A stretch of 64,000 nt of DNA from Bacillota bacterium (lineage in GTDB: Bacteria; Bacillota; UBA4882; UBA8346): the NCBI GenBank assembly GCA_023400055.1, contig JAEXFN010000011.1:1-64000 (forward strand), written 5' to 3'. Shown here piece after piece: positions 8,657 to 21,566 of the stretch. The notes beneath the pieces are model-generated. The model worked only from the letters and a program-made list of their open reading frames with translations, had not been told where the DNA came from and ran no database searches. The position numbers were made by a program, and so were the translations under genes. Positions within the stretch are counted from its first letter, which is position 1. Each line of letters begins with the position of its first letter.

Positions 8657-11600
8657 ATGTTTATTAAAAAGATATCGCAGTCCATATTTTTAAAATTGAT
8701 GCTCCTATCGAGCGCGTTTCTGATCGTCCCGGCTATCATCGTGCTGATCTTCGTCGACACCAGGATTATCACCTCGCTTCAGGATGAGATCAAAAGCAAA
8801 CTGGTCATGATTACCGATGAGAAGACCGACAAGTTGGACCAGCAACTGTCGAACATGGAAAAGCTGGCCGATACCATCGCCAACAATGCCTATGCCAAAG
8901 AGTATTTCGCGGCGCTCCGGAACGGCGCGGCAGGAGATCCGAACAAACTCCGCAAGATCGCCGCTTTCCTGGCGGCGGAGGTCCAAAAGGGAGACGGCAT
9001 CTACGAAAATATGGCCATCTATTACCAGGGCAAGTCCGTGGTGGACGGGATCGGCGGAAAATCGGTCAACACACCGACCAAACGGACGCAGGGGTCACTG
9101 GATAATATTTTATTGTCGCCGGTTTCCGGGCTGCCGGTCATGTCCAATGTGATCGCGGTATCCGAAGGGCCGGCGCAGTCGCAGCTATATTTGTTTACAA
9201 TGGCGATTAAACTGGATAAGGTAACCGATCAGATTATCGACAACGGCGGGAATAAACAGGTCAAATCGCTAATCATCGACTCCAACGGCTTGCTGGTAGC
9301 CGCGCCCGACCAACGGGACCAGCTTTTAAAGTTTAACTTCAATACCAGCGACGGAGCCGACCGGCAATTTTTCGAGACCCTGCGCGCAAAGCACAGCGGC
9401 GTCCATCTTTTGACGCTGCAAGGTCAAAAGTATCTCGCCGCCTTTCAGAAAATCCCGGCCCGTGATCTGTATCTGGTATCCTATACGCCCGTCGCGGCTT
9501 TTACCCAAAAAAGTCGGGAATTGGCCATCGCTATCTTGAGTTTCATTTTGATCAGCGTCGTGCTGGGTCTGCTCCTGGCGTATCTGATGATCAAACGTTT
9601 CATCAGCCAACCGATTCAAAAATTGACGGCGGTTACCGAAAAGATGGCCCAGGGCGATTGCGATGTACAAATCGCTATCGCCAACCGGGATGAAATCGGG
9701 GTCCTGGCCCGTTCCTTTCAACGGATGGTCGATAATATCCGGGAGGGTGCCGATGCGGCGCGGCAGATAGCCGGCGGCGACTTGAGCGTGCGGCTCAAGG
9801 TGCGATCGGAAAAGGATCTTTTAAATCAAAACCTCAATCAGATGACCGAGAATATACAAGGACTGATCCGGGACATCAACCGACTGGCCGAGGCGGTAAC
9901 CCAGGGCCAGCTGAGGGTCAGGGCCGATGCTGACAATTATCGCGGCGATTTTCAGCACATTTTGATCGGCGTCAACCGCACTCTGGACGCCATCATCGAT
10001 CCCCTGCACGTGACGGCCGGCTACATCCAACGCATTGGGCGGGGAGAAATTCCCGCACCGCTTGAGGGCGACTATCGCGGCGATTTTAACGAGGTGAAGC
10101 GGAGCATCAATGCCTGCATCGCCGGGTTGGGGGCCTTGGTCGAAAGCAATGAGGTCTTGCAGAGGCTGGCGGTGAACGATTACAGCCGGAAGATCGAAGG
10201 GGAATATCACGGTGTCTATCACGAGATTGCCGGAGCTACCAATTTGGTGCGCGAACGGTTGTTAAACCTGCAACGGTTCGTCGGAAACGTGGCGACGGGC
10301 AACTTCAGCGATCTGGCGGATCTAAAACGGATCGGCAAACACAGCGAGAATGATCACCTGATACCGGGCTTTATTGCGATGATGGAGAATGTCCAGTCGC
10401 TGGTGAACGAGGCGCTTCAACTATCGCAGGCGGCCATCGCCGGTGAACTTGGGAAACGGGGTGACGCGGCCCGCTTTAGCGGTGAATACCGCCGGGTGAT
10501 CGAAGGATTCAACGCGACGCTCGACGCCGTGGTTCAGCCGTTAAACGAAGGGATTCATGTTCTGCAACAGATGGCCGTCAATGATTATGCCATGGCGGTC
10601 GATACTGCCAAATATCAAGGGGAGTTGCGAAAGTTCGGGGAGGAAATCAATACGGTCCGCTCCAGCCTGCTCAGCGTCCAGGATATTGCCGTTCGCATCG
10701 CCAAGGGCGACTTAAGCCGGTTGGAGGAGTTCCAAAAGATCGGCCAGCGTTCCGTCAATGATCAACTGATCCCGTCGTTCACCGCGATGATGCAGACCAT
10801 TCAGAATCTGATCCTCGAAGTCGAACGGTTAAGCCAGTCGGCCGTCCATGGCGAGCTGCAGATCCGGGGCGATCTCCGGAACTTCGAAGGCGATTATCTG
10901 AAAATCCTGGCTGGGTTCAACCGGACGCTGGACGCTATTATCGAGCCGGTGGACGAGACGGCGGCGGTATTGGCGGAGATGGCCCAAGGGAACCTGAACA
11001 GCCTGGTGGTGGGGAATTACAGCGGGGATTACCGCAAGATTGCCGATGCCTTGAACCAAACGATAAACATTTTCAACGAAGTCATCGGCGAATTTAACAG
11101 CGCCGCCGAACAGGTGGCATCCGGAGCCAAGCATATTTCGGAAGTCGGCCAGACCCTGTCGCACGCTGCAACCGAGCAGGTGAGCACCGTCGAGGAGATC
11201 ACGGCCACCATGTCGGAGATAGCGGCCCAGACCAAACAGAACGCCCTCAACGCCAATCATGCCAATGAGCTTGCCACGGCCGCCCGGGAACAAGGGGTCA
11301 AAGGGAACGCGCTGATGCAGCAGATGCTGGCGGCAATGACTGGTATTAACGACGCCTCGGCCGGTATTTCCAAGATTATCAAAGTTATCGACGAAATTGC
11401 CTTTCAAACCAATATTCTCGCCCTAAACGCCGCAGTCGAAGCCGCCCGGGCCGGGCAGCACGGCAAGGGTTTCGCCGTCGTCGCCGAGGAGGTTCGGAGC
11501 CTGGCCAGTCGCAGCGCCCGGGCGGCCAAGGAGACCACCGAGCTGATCGAAGGCTCGATCCAAAAGGTAGCCGACGGGACGCAACTGGCCAATCAGACGG

Positions 11601-11851
11601 CGGAATCGCTGCGCCAGATACTGGACGAAGCCGCCCACACCGCGGCCTTGTTGGGCGAGATCGCCGCGGCCTCTAACGAACAGGCAACGGGAATAGCCCA
11701 AGTGAATCAGGGAATCAATCTGGTGGCCCAGGTAACCCAGACCAATACCGCCACCGCCGAGCAGAGCGCGGCGGCCAGCGAAGAGCTGGCGAGCCAGGCG
11801 GATATCTTAAAGAGCATGGTAAAACGGTTTCACCTCAAGCGAGAGTCGTAA
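8657..11851 (+). CDS. Methyl-accepting chemotaxis protein with poly-HAMP array
   Basis: 1064 residues, about twice a usual chemoreceptor. One TM helix near residues 12-34, an extracellular dCache-like sensor to about 285, a second TM near 288-312, and a canonical HAMP. Then come roughly 400 residues of tandem HAMP-like units with repeated phrases (FNRTLDAIIEPV-type three times; GDLSRLEEF/GNFSDLADL...NDxLIPxFxAMM twice). The C-terminal signalling domain has the hairpin tip EIAFQTNILALNAAVEAARAG. Methylatable Gln/Glu patches flank it. Poly-HAMP stacks are known to convert input by alternating conformations. No che genes are adjacent; ligand unknown. Confidence 0.92.
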   Translation: MFIKKISQSIFLKLMLLSSAFLIVPAIIVLIFVDTRIITSLQDEIKSKLVMITDEKTDKLDQQLSNMEKLADTIANNAYAKEYFAALRNGAAGDPNKLRKIAAFLAAEVQKGDGIYENMAIYYQGKSVVDGIGGKSVNTPTKRTQGSLDNILLSPVSGLPVMSNVIAVSEGPAQSQLYLFTMAIKLDKVTDQIIDNGGNKQVKSLIIDSNGLLVAAPDQRDQLLKFNFNTSDGADRQFFETLRAKHSGVHLLTLQGQKYLAAFQKIPARDLYLVSYTPVAAFTQKSRELAIAILSFILISVVLGLLLAYLMIKRFISQPIQKLTAVTEKMAQGDCDVQIAIANRDEIGVLARSFQRMVDNIREGADAARQIAGGDLSVRLKVRSEKDLLNQNLNQMTENIQGLIRDINRLAEAVTQGQLRVRADADNYRGDFQHILIGVNRTLDAIIDPLHVTAGYIQRIGRGEIPAPLEGDYRGDFNEVKRSINACIAGLGALVESNEVLQRLAVNDYSRKIEGEYHGVYHEIAGATNLVRERLLNLQRFVGNVATGNFSDLADLKRIGKHSENDHLIPGFIAMMENVQSLVNEALQLSQAAIAGELGKRGDAARFSGEYRRVIEGFNATLDAVVQPLNEGIHVLQQMAVNDYAMAVDTAKYQGELRKFGEEINTVRSSLLSVQDIAVRIAKGDLSRLEEFQKIGQRSVNDQLIPSFTAMMQTIQNLILEVERLSQSAVHGELQIRGDLRNFEGDYLKILAGFNRTLDAIIEPVDETAAVLAEMAQGNLNSLVVGNYSGDYRKIADALNQTINIFNEVIGEFNSAAEQVASGAKHISEVGQTLSHAATEQVSTVEEITATMSEIAAQTKQNALNANHANELATAAREQGVKGNALMQQMLAAMTGINDASAGISKIIKVIDEIAFQTNILALNAAVEAARAGQHGKGFAVVAEEVRSLASRSARAAKETTELIEGSIQKVADGTQLANQTAESLRQILDEAAHTAALLGEIAAASNEQATGIAQVNQGINLVAQVTQTNTATAEQSAAASEELASQADILKSMVKRFHLKRES

Positions 11852-12216
11852 CGCCGGCCAATAACCGGATGGGCCGGCATTGTCACTAACCGTGAAAGCT
11901 GGCGTTGGACAGGTAACTGCTTCTACCCGGCGTATCGAGATCGGTGCGTGAAAAGTGATTGCCGCCAAAGAGAAATCACGAATTGCGGCCTGCCCGGTCG
12001 AGTCACCGGTTTCGGGAAAGAATCCAGCCGGGATATAGTTTAGCGGAGCTGGAATATATTACAGCTCCCTTTTCTCATTCTGGATATGGCGCCAAGTTTA
12101 AACTTGCCGATAGCTATAGTATAGAATGGCAAACAGGGTAAATCCGTTTTTTCCATCCGCTTGGATTTGCAAAAGACTGGTTGCAATACTAGCGGCAATT
12201 TTAAACGAAAGAAGTT
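11852..12216. other. Intergenic gap before the hybrid kinase gene
   Basis: 365 bp with no gene I can support. A short frame inside it has no ribosome binding site and no family resemblance. A TATAGT near 12116 could be a -10 box. Downstream, an AAATCC...GGATTT pairing ahead of GCAAAAG loosely recalls a c-di-GMP-I riboswitch but lacks the required core. Confidence 0.4.
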
Positions 12217-15591
<3,375 letters not shown>

Positions 15592-15641
15592 ACGCAATGA
15601 ATCCAAACGCCCCGCCGCAGCGTCCCAATTATGCATCCCCC

Positions 15642-15674
15642 AAACAGCCACGGAACCGTACCGTGGCTGTTTTG
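15642..15674 (+). terminator. Intrinsic terminator after the hybrid kinase gene
   Basis: AAACAGCCACGG and CCGTGGCTGTTT form a 12-bp perfect stem with a short loop, ending in TTTT. Confidence 0.85.
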
Positions 15675-15889
15675 ATGCGCGACGGATTTTTTCGCGCGAA
15701 ATAGCGGTTTGCCAATGCCCGAGGGAGAATATATAATGGATTTGTCAATACTTAACTTTTGCAGAAAAAAAGGTGTCGAAACCAAGGATAGATAAGTATT
15801 AAAAATAAAGAAAGATACATTGGCAAACAGCCTAAAACTAAATCCATACTCCGATAAGGAAATGCAGAGAAAAAAGAATTTTAAAATGT

Positions 15890-16270
15890 TTATTATTTTG
15901 GCCCACGGTTCCGGCGGCGGGTTACTTTTTTGGCGGCAAAGAAGCCTTTACCTTTCGAAACAGTACCCGCCTTCAGGGATGAAGGCGGACGACGCATCTT
16001 TTCATGGATGAAAAACTGCGGTCGTCAGCGGAAGCCTAAACTTAGTTGCCAGACAGAATGCCATGGATGGCGGCGGCATGCTAGAACCCCGGATGAATGA
16101 GGAGGCGCCGGAACCTCGGTTCCGGCTGGGCAGATTCCAAAGGGTGTCCCATTACACCCTTTGGTCCTGGGGGGGTGGGGGCAGGAATAGTCCCCATCGG
16201 CTTTCAGTTGCTAATTATTGCTTTCTTTTTGACATGGGAAGTTGAGTACTCATTTTTAATATGTCAAGAT
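15890..16270. other. Hairpin-rich intergenic segment, possible structured RNA or decayed repeat
   Basis: Part of a roughly 780-bp gap with no supported gene. It contains several perfect or near-perfect hairpins in a row: CCGCCTTC/GAAGGCGG (15967-15988), a long stem GACGAC...GTCGTC (15988-16026), GCCGGAAC-CTCG-GTTCCGGC (16107-16126), and CCAAAGGGTGT/ACACCCTTTGG (16137-16164). TTGACAT/ATGTCAA follows at 16229-16267. No T-run follows the stems, so they are not simple terminators. It is not RNase P, tmRNA, 6S or SRP RNA as far as I can judge. Confidence 0.4.
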
Positions 16271-16329
16271 TACTTGTTGATACCTTATCATTTCAAGCGT
16301 TTAATTAGTAAATTTGATCTATGAAAATT

Positions 16330-16341
16330 GAGTTATAACTC
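16330..16341. promoter_or_regulatory. Palindrome upstream of the alcohol dehydrogenase gene
   Basis: GAGTTATAACTC is a perfect 12-bp palindrome 35 bp before the dehydrogenase start codon, a possible operator. No regulator gene is adjacent. Confidence 0.35.
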
Positions 16342-16376
16342 GGGGGTAAATTTTGACAAAGAGGAGCGATGATCGA

Positions 16377-17390
16377 ATGCCATTCATGAAAGCGGTGCAA
16401 GTCAGCCGGCCGGGCGGAGATTTCGAATTGGTCCGGCGCGAAATCCCGGCGCCCAAAGCCGGTGAGGTTTTGATCAAGGTGGCGGCCTGCGGGATCTGCC
16501 ACGGCGACGCCATCGTCAAGGAAGGCCATCATTTTCCCGGCCTGCAATACCCGCGCATTCCCGGGCACGAGGTGATCGGGACCGTCGTCGCGCTGGGATC
16601 GGAGGCGGAGCCCTGGCGGCCCGGGCAGCGAGTCGGCGTCGGCTGGCACGGCGGGCATTGTTTCACCTGCAAGGCCTGCCGGAGCGGGGATTTCGGCGCC
16701 TGCGAGCATTCCCTGGTCACCGGCATCTCCAGCGACGGCGGGTATGCCGAATACATGGTGGCCCGTTCCGAAGCGGTGATCAGCATCCCCGCTGAGCTGG
16801 ATTCGCTGGCCGCTGCGCCGTTGTTATGCGCGGGACGCACCACCTTCGGCGCTTTGAAGAACAGCAACGCCCGAGCGGGCGACCTGGTCGCCGTCCAGGG
16901 CCTGGGCGGTCTGGGCCATCTGGCGGTACAGTACGCCGTGAAGATGGGCTTTGAAACGGCAGTCATCTCGCGGGGCCGGGCCAAAGAGGCGCTGGCCCGC
17001 GGGTTCGGCGCCCATCATTACTTCGACACAGCGGCCGGGGACGTCGCTAAGGAATTGCAACGCCTGGGCGGGGCGCGGGTGATTCTCTGCACCGCTCCCA
17101 ACGCCCGAGCCATCTCCGAACTCCTGGGCGGCCTCGGCCGGAACGGACAGGCCGTCATCGTCGCTTCGGCCCAGGAGATGCTCCAAATCCCCTCCGGGCT
17201 GTTGATCGGCGGCGGCCGCTCGGTCATCGGATCGGCCGGCGGCGGAGCCGAGGAAGCGATCCATTTCAGCGTCCTCTGCCAGGTCATTCCGATGGTCGAG
17301 GAGTTCCCCCTGGAACAGGCGGCGCTGGCCTATCAGAAAATGATCGACGCCAAGGTACATTTCCGGTCGGTTCTAAAGATCGGAGAGTAA
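16377..17390 (+). CDS. Zinc-dependent alcohol dehydrogenase
   Basis: Medium-chain dehydrogenase of 337 residues. Catalytic zinc ligands lie in CGICHGD and PGHEVIG. The structural zinc lobe is complete, with four cysteines in CFTCKACRSGDFGAC. The NAD(P) Rossmann motif is GLGGLGHLAVQYA. Closest in pattern to AdhP/ADH1-type enzymes that oxidise simple alcohols or reduce aldehydes. ATG 16377 is chosen because GAGGAG lies 10 nt ahead; a TTG eight codons upstream has none. Confidence 0.9.
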   Translation: MPFMKAVQVSRPGGDFELVRREIPAPKAGEVLIKVAACGICHGDAIVKEGHHFPGLQYPRIPGHEVIGTVVALGSEAEPWRPGQRVGVGWHGGHCFTCKACRSGDFGACEHSLVTGISSDGGYAEYMVARSEAVISIPAELDSLAAAPLLCAGRTTFGALKNSNARAGDLVAVQGLGGLGHLAVQYAVKMGFETAVISRGRAKEALARGFGAHHYFDTAAGDVAKELQRLGGARVILCTAPNARAISELLGGLGRNGQAVIVASAQEMLQIPSGLLIGGGRSVIGSAGGGAEEAIHFSVLCQVIPMVEEFPLEQAALAYQKMIDAKVHFRSVLKIGE

Positions 17391-17506
17391 GTTTTGGGCC
17401 ATTCCTTTGTGCTTGGCCCGGTTTTTCATTTCCTATTGTTAATTTCTTAGTCCGGCCGACCCCGATCTTGTCACGGATCCGTGCCGCTATATTGGGGATG
17501 GTCCTT

Positions 17507-17880
17507 GGTCTTGTAAGGGATGCCCTCGTCCGTGTTAGGGATGGATCGATCCTAACTAAGGATCCGCGCATCCAGGTTAGGAATGTCCGGATCCGAGTTA
17601 GGTATCGTCTCATCCTTGTCAGGGATGGCCCGATCCTTTCAGCGGATCCCCGTATCCTTGTTAGGGATCGTCTCATTCCTGCTTCCCCGAAGACCATCCC
17701 TGTTTCCCCGCGGCCCATCCCTACTCCTCCGGGTCGTGGGGCAACTGGACCAAGGTCTGGGGAAGCCGGGGCGCTCCCCATCCCTATTCATTCCGGCCGT
17801 ATCCCTGGTGGACCGGCTCGCATCCCAGTTGCCCCGGAGTTCGGGGGAAGTGGACCAAGAGGCGGGGAAGGCTCGCCGGG
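17507..17880 (+). repeat. 21-bp period array, ATCC...GGAT family
   Basis: About eleven 21-bp units (17507-17737), each with an inverted pair of the form ATCCTTGTNAGGGAT. A roughly 140-bp tail follows with TTTCCCCG / TGGGGAAA-like stems and CATCCCAGTTGCCCCGGAG. The block matches, in sequence and order, the elements at 48990-49372 (opposite orientation) and 63260-63640, including the entry phrase GGTCTTGTAAGGGATG. It fills the gap between the dehydrogenase and nitroreductase genes. Open frames run through it on both strands (heptads like ILVRDGP) but have no start signals. Confidence 0.88.
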
Positions 17881-17930
17881 ACGCAAGCGAACTCGTTATT
17901 ATACCACTTTAAAAAGAGGAGGGTCATATC

Positions 17931-18641
17931 ATGCAGGAGATTTTGGAACTGATCCAGGCGCGGGAATCGGTCCGGGGTCCCTTCGACCCCGGGCGGCCCG
18001 TATCCCGGCCGGATCTGGAACGGATTCTGGAGGCGGGGCGCTGGGCGCCGACGGCCCACAACATGCAGAACTTCGAGACGATCGTGGTGGACGATCCCGA
18101 GCTTTTGGCGGCCATGGGCCGGCTGCGCAGCCCGGTCTCGCCGGATTTCATCCGGGAGAACTACCGGCAGTTATCCTTTTCCGAAGCAGAATTGCGCCGC
18201 AAAAAAGTGGGAATCCTGGCGGATCGCTTCCCGCCGGCCTGGGTCAATCCGGAAGCTTCCCCGGCCGAACTGGCGGCCACGGAGCGGCCGCTGCCCACCA
18301 GCCCGACCATGCTCGTCATGACCTATGACCCGGGCCGCCGGGCCCCGGCCTCGGAAGGGGATTTCCTGGGGGTCATCAGCCTGGGGTGCGCCACCGAAAA
18401 TATGTGGCTGATGGCCGCGGCGCTGGGGATCGGTTTTCACATCGTCAGTTCGTTCGGGGAGGAACCGGTGGCCACAGCCTTAAAAGAGCTGTTGCAGATT
18501 CCCGCCGCGTTGAAGGTGGTTTACGCCATCCGGTTGGGCTATCCGCCGGACGGAGCGGCAGCCGGCGCTTACCTGCGGGTTCGCCGCGACCTGCCGGACT
18601 TTACCCATCACAACCGCTTCGGGAACCAGGGACTGGGGTGA
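17931..18641 (+). CDS. Nitroreductase family protein
   Basis: FMN-dependent nitroreductase fold, 236 residues. The N-terminus has QARESVRGPFDPGRPV (FMN-phosphate Arg/Ser) and ILEAGRWAPTAHNMQNFETIVV (FMN and dimer contact). C-terminal ENMWLMAAALGIGFHIVSSFGEE and VVYAIRLGYPPD are typical. Likely NAD(P)H-dependent reduction of nitro, quinone or enone compounds; the true substrate is unknown. Preceded by AAAGAGGAGGG and the repeat element. Confidence 0.87.
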   Translation: MQEILELIQARESVRGPFDPGRPVSRPDLERILEAGRWAPTAHNMQNFETIVVDDPELLAAMGRLRSPVSPDFIRENYRQLSFSEAELRRKKVGILADRFPPAWVNPEASPAELAATERPLPTSPTMLVMTYDPGRRAPASEGDFLGVISLGCATENMWLMAAALGIGFHIVSSFGEEPVATALKELLQIPAALKVVYAIRLGYPPDGAAAGAYLRVRRDLPDFTHHNRFGNQGLG

Positions 18642-18668
18642 GCGGCCCAACCAAAGACACCGATAAGA

Positions 18669-18718
18669 AAACGGGATACCGGAATCGTCTTAAGCGATCT
18701 CCGGCACCCCGTTTTTTT
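18669..18718 (+). terminator. Intrinsic terminator between convergent genes
   Basis: A long interrupted stem, ACGGG-CCGGA-ATCG paired with CGAT-TCCGG-CCCGT, followed by seven T. It lies between the nitroreductase and ABC ATPase stop codons and could act in both directions. Confidence 0.85.
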
Positions 18719-18743
18719 ATAACTTTGTCGGACCGTACCCCGG

Positions 18744-19790
18744 TTAAAGCGCCGCGACCTTTAATTGGAGCTTGATCGTTTCGCCGCACTGCAGGCCGAG
18801 GGCGGCGTCGCTATTGACCTGCCATTCGGCGCCGGCCACATCCAGAATGTAATGAGTCTCCTTGCCTTGATAGAGCACGTTTTTGATCAGGCCGGGGATG
18901 CCGGGGCCTTCCTTGATCAGGACGAATTCCTCGGGCCGGACCGGATAGAGGTTCTTGCCGCGCCAGGTCTCGGCCACCCGCTGGTTGCGCCAGAAGAATT
19001 GGGCGCCGCCCGGTTCGGGATAGAAGCGGTCCTTTTCCCAGCGGCCGCGGACCAGGTTGGCCTTGCCGACGAAGCGCGCTACAAACTCGGTGGCCGGTTG
19101 GGTGTAGATCTCGAGCGGAGCGCCGCTCTGCTCGATCCGGCCCTGGTTCATCACGATCATTCGGTCGGCCATAGCCAGGGCTTCCTCCTGATCGTGGGTG
19201 ACCAGGACGATGGTGGCCTTGGTGAAACGGCTGATATTCTGGATCTCGCGCCGCATCTCCACCCGCAATCCGGCGTCGAGGCTGCTGAGCGGCTCATCCA
19301 TCAATAACAGGGAAGGGGCCGGGGCGATGGCCCGGGCCAAGGCCACCCGCTGCTTTTGACCGCCGGAGAGCTGATCCGGGAAGCGTTCGGCCAGTTCCGC
19401 CAGGCCGACCATGCCCAGAATCTCGCCCACGCGGCGGTCGAGCCGCCGGCGGTGCTCCCCGGCGACGAAGCGGTGGTGCCGCAAGGCGAAGCGGATGTGT
19501 TCGCGGACGTTCAGATGCGGCCAGAGCGCGAAGGATTGAAAGACCATCCCGATGTTGCGCCGTTCCGGCGGCACGATCCGGGCCGGGGTGGAGAGCACGG
19601 CACCGTCGATGGCAATGGTCCCGGAGGTCGGGGCGATGAAACCGGCCAACATCCGCAGCAGCGTGGTCTTGCCGCAGCCGGACGGCCCCAACACCGCCAG
19701 GAATTCCCCGCCGGGGATCGCCAGATCGATCTGCTTCAGAGCTGTAAAGTTGCCAAACTGTTTGGTCAAACCGCTAATTGCGACCGTCAT
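18744..19790 (-). CDS. ABC transporter ATP-binding protein (FbpC/PotA-like)
   Basis: 348 residues. Walker A GPSGCGKTT near residue 35, signature LSGGQKQRVALARA, Walker B LLLMDEPLSSLD, H-loop VLVTHDQEEALAMADR. A C-terminal TOBE-like domain follows (about 240-348). The start codon abuts the stop codon of the permease gene, so the two are translated as one operon. It energises the fused permease encoded just upstream. The family covers ferric iron, hexose-phosphate, 2-aminoethylphosphonate and polyamine importers. Confidence 0.92.
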   Translation of the reverse strand: MTVAISGLTKQFGNFTALKQIDLAIPGGEFLAVLGPSGCGKTTLLRMLAGFIAPTSGTIAIDGAVLSTPARIVPPERRNIGMVFQSFALWPHLNVREHIRFALRHHRFVAGEHRRRLDRRVGEILGMVGLAELAERFPDQLSGGQKQRVALARAIAPAPSLLLMDEPLSSLDAGLRVEMRREIQNISRFTKATIVLVTHDQEEALAMADRMIVMNQGRIEQSGAPLEIYTQPATEFVARFVGKANLVRGRWEKDRFYPEPGGAQFFWRNQRVAETWRGKNLYPVRPEEFVLIKEGPGIPGLIKNVLYQGKETHYILDVAGAEWQVNSDAALGLQCGETIKLQLKVAAL

Positions 19791-21557
19791 TTAATCATGC
19801 CTCCGTCGAATGAAATGCAACACCGCCTGGAGCAATAACGCGACCAGGGCGATGAATATCAGGACCACGCCGGAGAAGGCCGTGGAATACACGGTATATC
19901 CCCCTTGTTCGAAATTGAAGATGATCATCCCGATGGTCTCCGCCCCGCTGGAGGAGAGCAGCGAGGAGACGGTCAGTTCCGTCAGGGCGTGGGTAAAGAC
20001 CAGAAAGGCCCCGCTGAGCAGACCCGGCAGCAGCAGCGGCACCACGATCGCGCGCCATTGGGCGAATAGCCCGGCGCCGCTGCTGGCGGCCGCTTCCTCG
20101 ATGGCCGGCTCGATCTGCATGAACGACGCCGAGCTGGCCCGGATCTGCAAAACCAGAAAACGGATCGCGTAGGCCAGCAGCAAGATCTTGACCGTGCCGT
20201 AAATGCCGGGATTCCAGCCTGGCCACGGTTCCATCCAGGTGAAGATCATCGCCAGCCCGAAAACCATTCCCGGCAAGGCATAGGGCAGGCCGGCCACGGT
20301 CTCCCAGAGCGTGCCCAGCCAGGCGGAGCGGCGGACCCGGAAATAAGCCAGCGCCGAGCCGGCGATCAGGCAGACCGCGGTGACCGCCAGTGCCAGCAGC
20401 AAACTGTTCCGCAGCGCCCCCACGGTCTTGGGGCTTTCCAACAGCACGAAATGATAATGTTTGAAGGTAAGATTGGCCAGCTGCGGATCCAGGCCGTAAG
20501 CTTTGATCAGTGAAGTCAGGAACATCGCCGCCAGTGGCACGATGCCGGTGACCAGGAAAAAGAGGCCCAGGCCGATCTCGAGCGGCCCCCGGTATTTCCC
20601 CAGCCGGAAACGGGGTTCCTGCTCCGGAGCGCTGAGATCGATCGTCTTGCGCCTGCGGCACAGCAGCCAAAAGCCGAGCGAACCGGCCAGGGCCAGCAGT
20701 CCCAAGAGGACCGAGAGCACCGCCGCCCGGCCGAAGGCGGTCGGCCCGAAGCCCACGATCTCGGTGTAGATCAGGGTGCTCAGGACCGGAATATGAGCGG
20801 GAATCCCCAGGAAGGCGGGGATTCCGAAATTGTCGAGGCAGGCCAGGAAGGCCAGCAAGCCGCCGCCGCCGATCCCCGCCAAGGCCAGGGGCAGGGTGAT
20901 CCGGGCGAAGACGGTGAAACGGCCGGCGCCCGACGCCTGCCCCGCCAGCTCCAGCTGCTGGGGGATCTTGCGCAGGACTGCCGCCGTCAACAGATAAACC
21001 AGCGGATAATGGGCCAACCCCAGCACCAGCAGGATCCCGGCGAAGCTGTAGAGGTTGAACGGCTGGGGGGAACCGGGCAGCCGGGCCAGCAGCGCGGCGG
21101 CCAACCCCCGGGTACTCAACAATTGGGTCCAGGCCAGGGTAAAGATATACGAGGGAATGACCAGCGGTAGCAGCGTCAGGACATGAAAGGCCTTTTTGAA
21201 GCGGATGTCGGTAAAAACCAGGATCCAGGCCAGGGCCACGCCCAGGCCCAAGGCCAAGACGGTGGCGCCAATGGTCAAACGGACGGTGTTGGCCAGGGTG
21301 ATCCAGGTTTTCTTTTCACTGAAGACCTCCTGGTAGAGTGCGAGCGACAGGCCGTGCTGGTAGGTGAAGCTGAGCAGGATCAGTTTGACGATGGGGATCA
21401 CAAACAAGCCGATCATCACGGCGGTGATCAGGGTCCGCATCAGGATCTTGGGCAGCCGCCCGAGCCATAAAGCGGATAAAGAGCTATGGGACAGCTCTTT
21501 ATCCGCTAAGGCTGGTGAGAATGGAATTTTCGTCATCATTTTATCACGTTTTTCCAC
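19791..21557 (-). CDS. Fused ABC transporter permease (FbpB/AfuB-like, two membrane domains)
   Basis: 588 residues with about 12 hydrophobic helices arranged as two permease halves. Each half has an EAA-type loop that docks the ATPase (ELAGQASGAGRFTVFARITLPLALAG and IEEAAASSGAGLFAQWRAIVVPLLLPG). A fused double permease is typical of ferric iron and 2-AEP type importers. Start uncertain: GTG 21557 is 9 nt after the binding-protein stop; ATG at 21539 is the alternative, and neither has a clear ribosome site. Confidence 0.9.
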   Translation of the reverse strand: MEKRDKMMTKIPFSPALADKELSHSSLSALWLGRLPKILMRTLITAVMIGLFVIPIVKLILLSFTYQHGLSLALYQEVFSEKKTWITLANTVRLTIGATVLALGLGVALAWILVFTDIRFKKAFHVLTLLPLVIPSYIFTLAWTQLLSTRGLAAALLARLPGSPQPFNLYSFAGILLVLGLAHYPLVYLLTAAVLRKIPQQLELAGQASGAGRFTVFARITLPLALAGIGGGGLLAFLACLDNFGIPAFLGIPAHIPVLSTLIYTEIVGFGPTAFGRAAVLSVLLGLLALAGSLGFWLLCRRRKTIDLSAPEQEPRFRLGKYRGPLEIGLGLFFLVTGIVPLAAMFLTSLIKAYGLDPQLANLTFKHYHFVLLESPKTVGALRNSLLLALAVTAVCLIAGSALAYFRVRRSAWLGTLWETVAGLPYALPGMVFGLAMIFTWMEPWPGWNPGIYGTVKILLLAYAIRFLVLQIRASSASFMQIEPAIEEAAASSGAGLFAQWRAIVVPLLLPGLLSGAFLVFTHALTELTVSSLLSSSGAETIGMIIFNFEQGGYTVYSTAFSGVVLIFIALVALLLQAVLHFIRRRHD

Positions 21558-21566
21558 AGCATCGTT

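Noticed and set aside
12100..12190. Possible c-di-GMP-I riboswitch before the hybrid kinase
   Set aside because: ACAGGGTAAATCC and GCAAAAG recall it, but the GAAA tetraloop, receptor and GCAAAGCC core are not present.
17284..18328. Long open frames over the 17.5-kb array on both strands
   Set aside because: They arise because the repeat period of 21 bp is a multiple of three; there are no ribosome sites and the heptads (ILVRDGP-like) match no protein.
19795..20670. 291-residue minus-strand frame inside the permease gene
   Set aside because: It is in another frame of the fused permease, whose helices and EAA loops are unambiguous.
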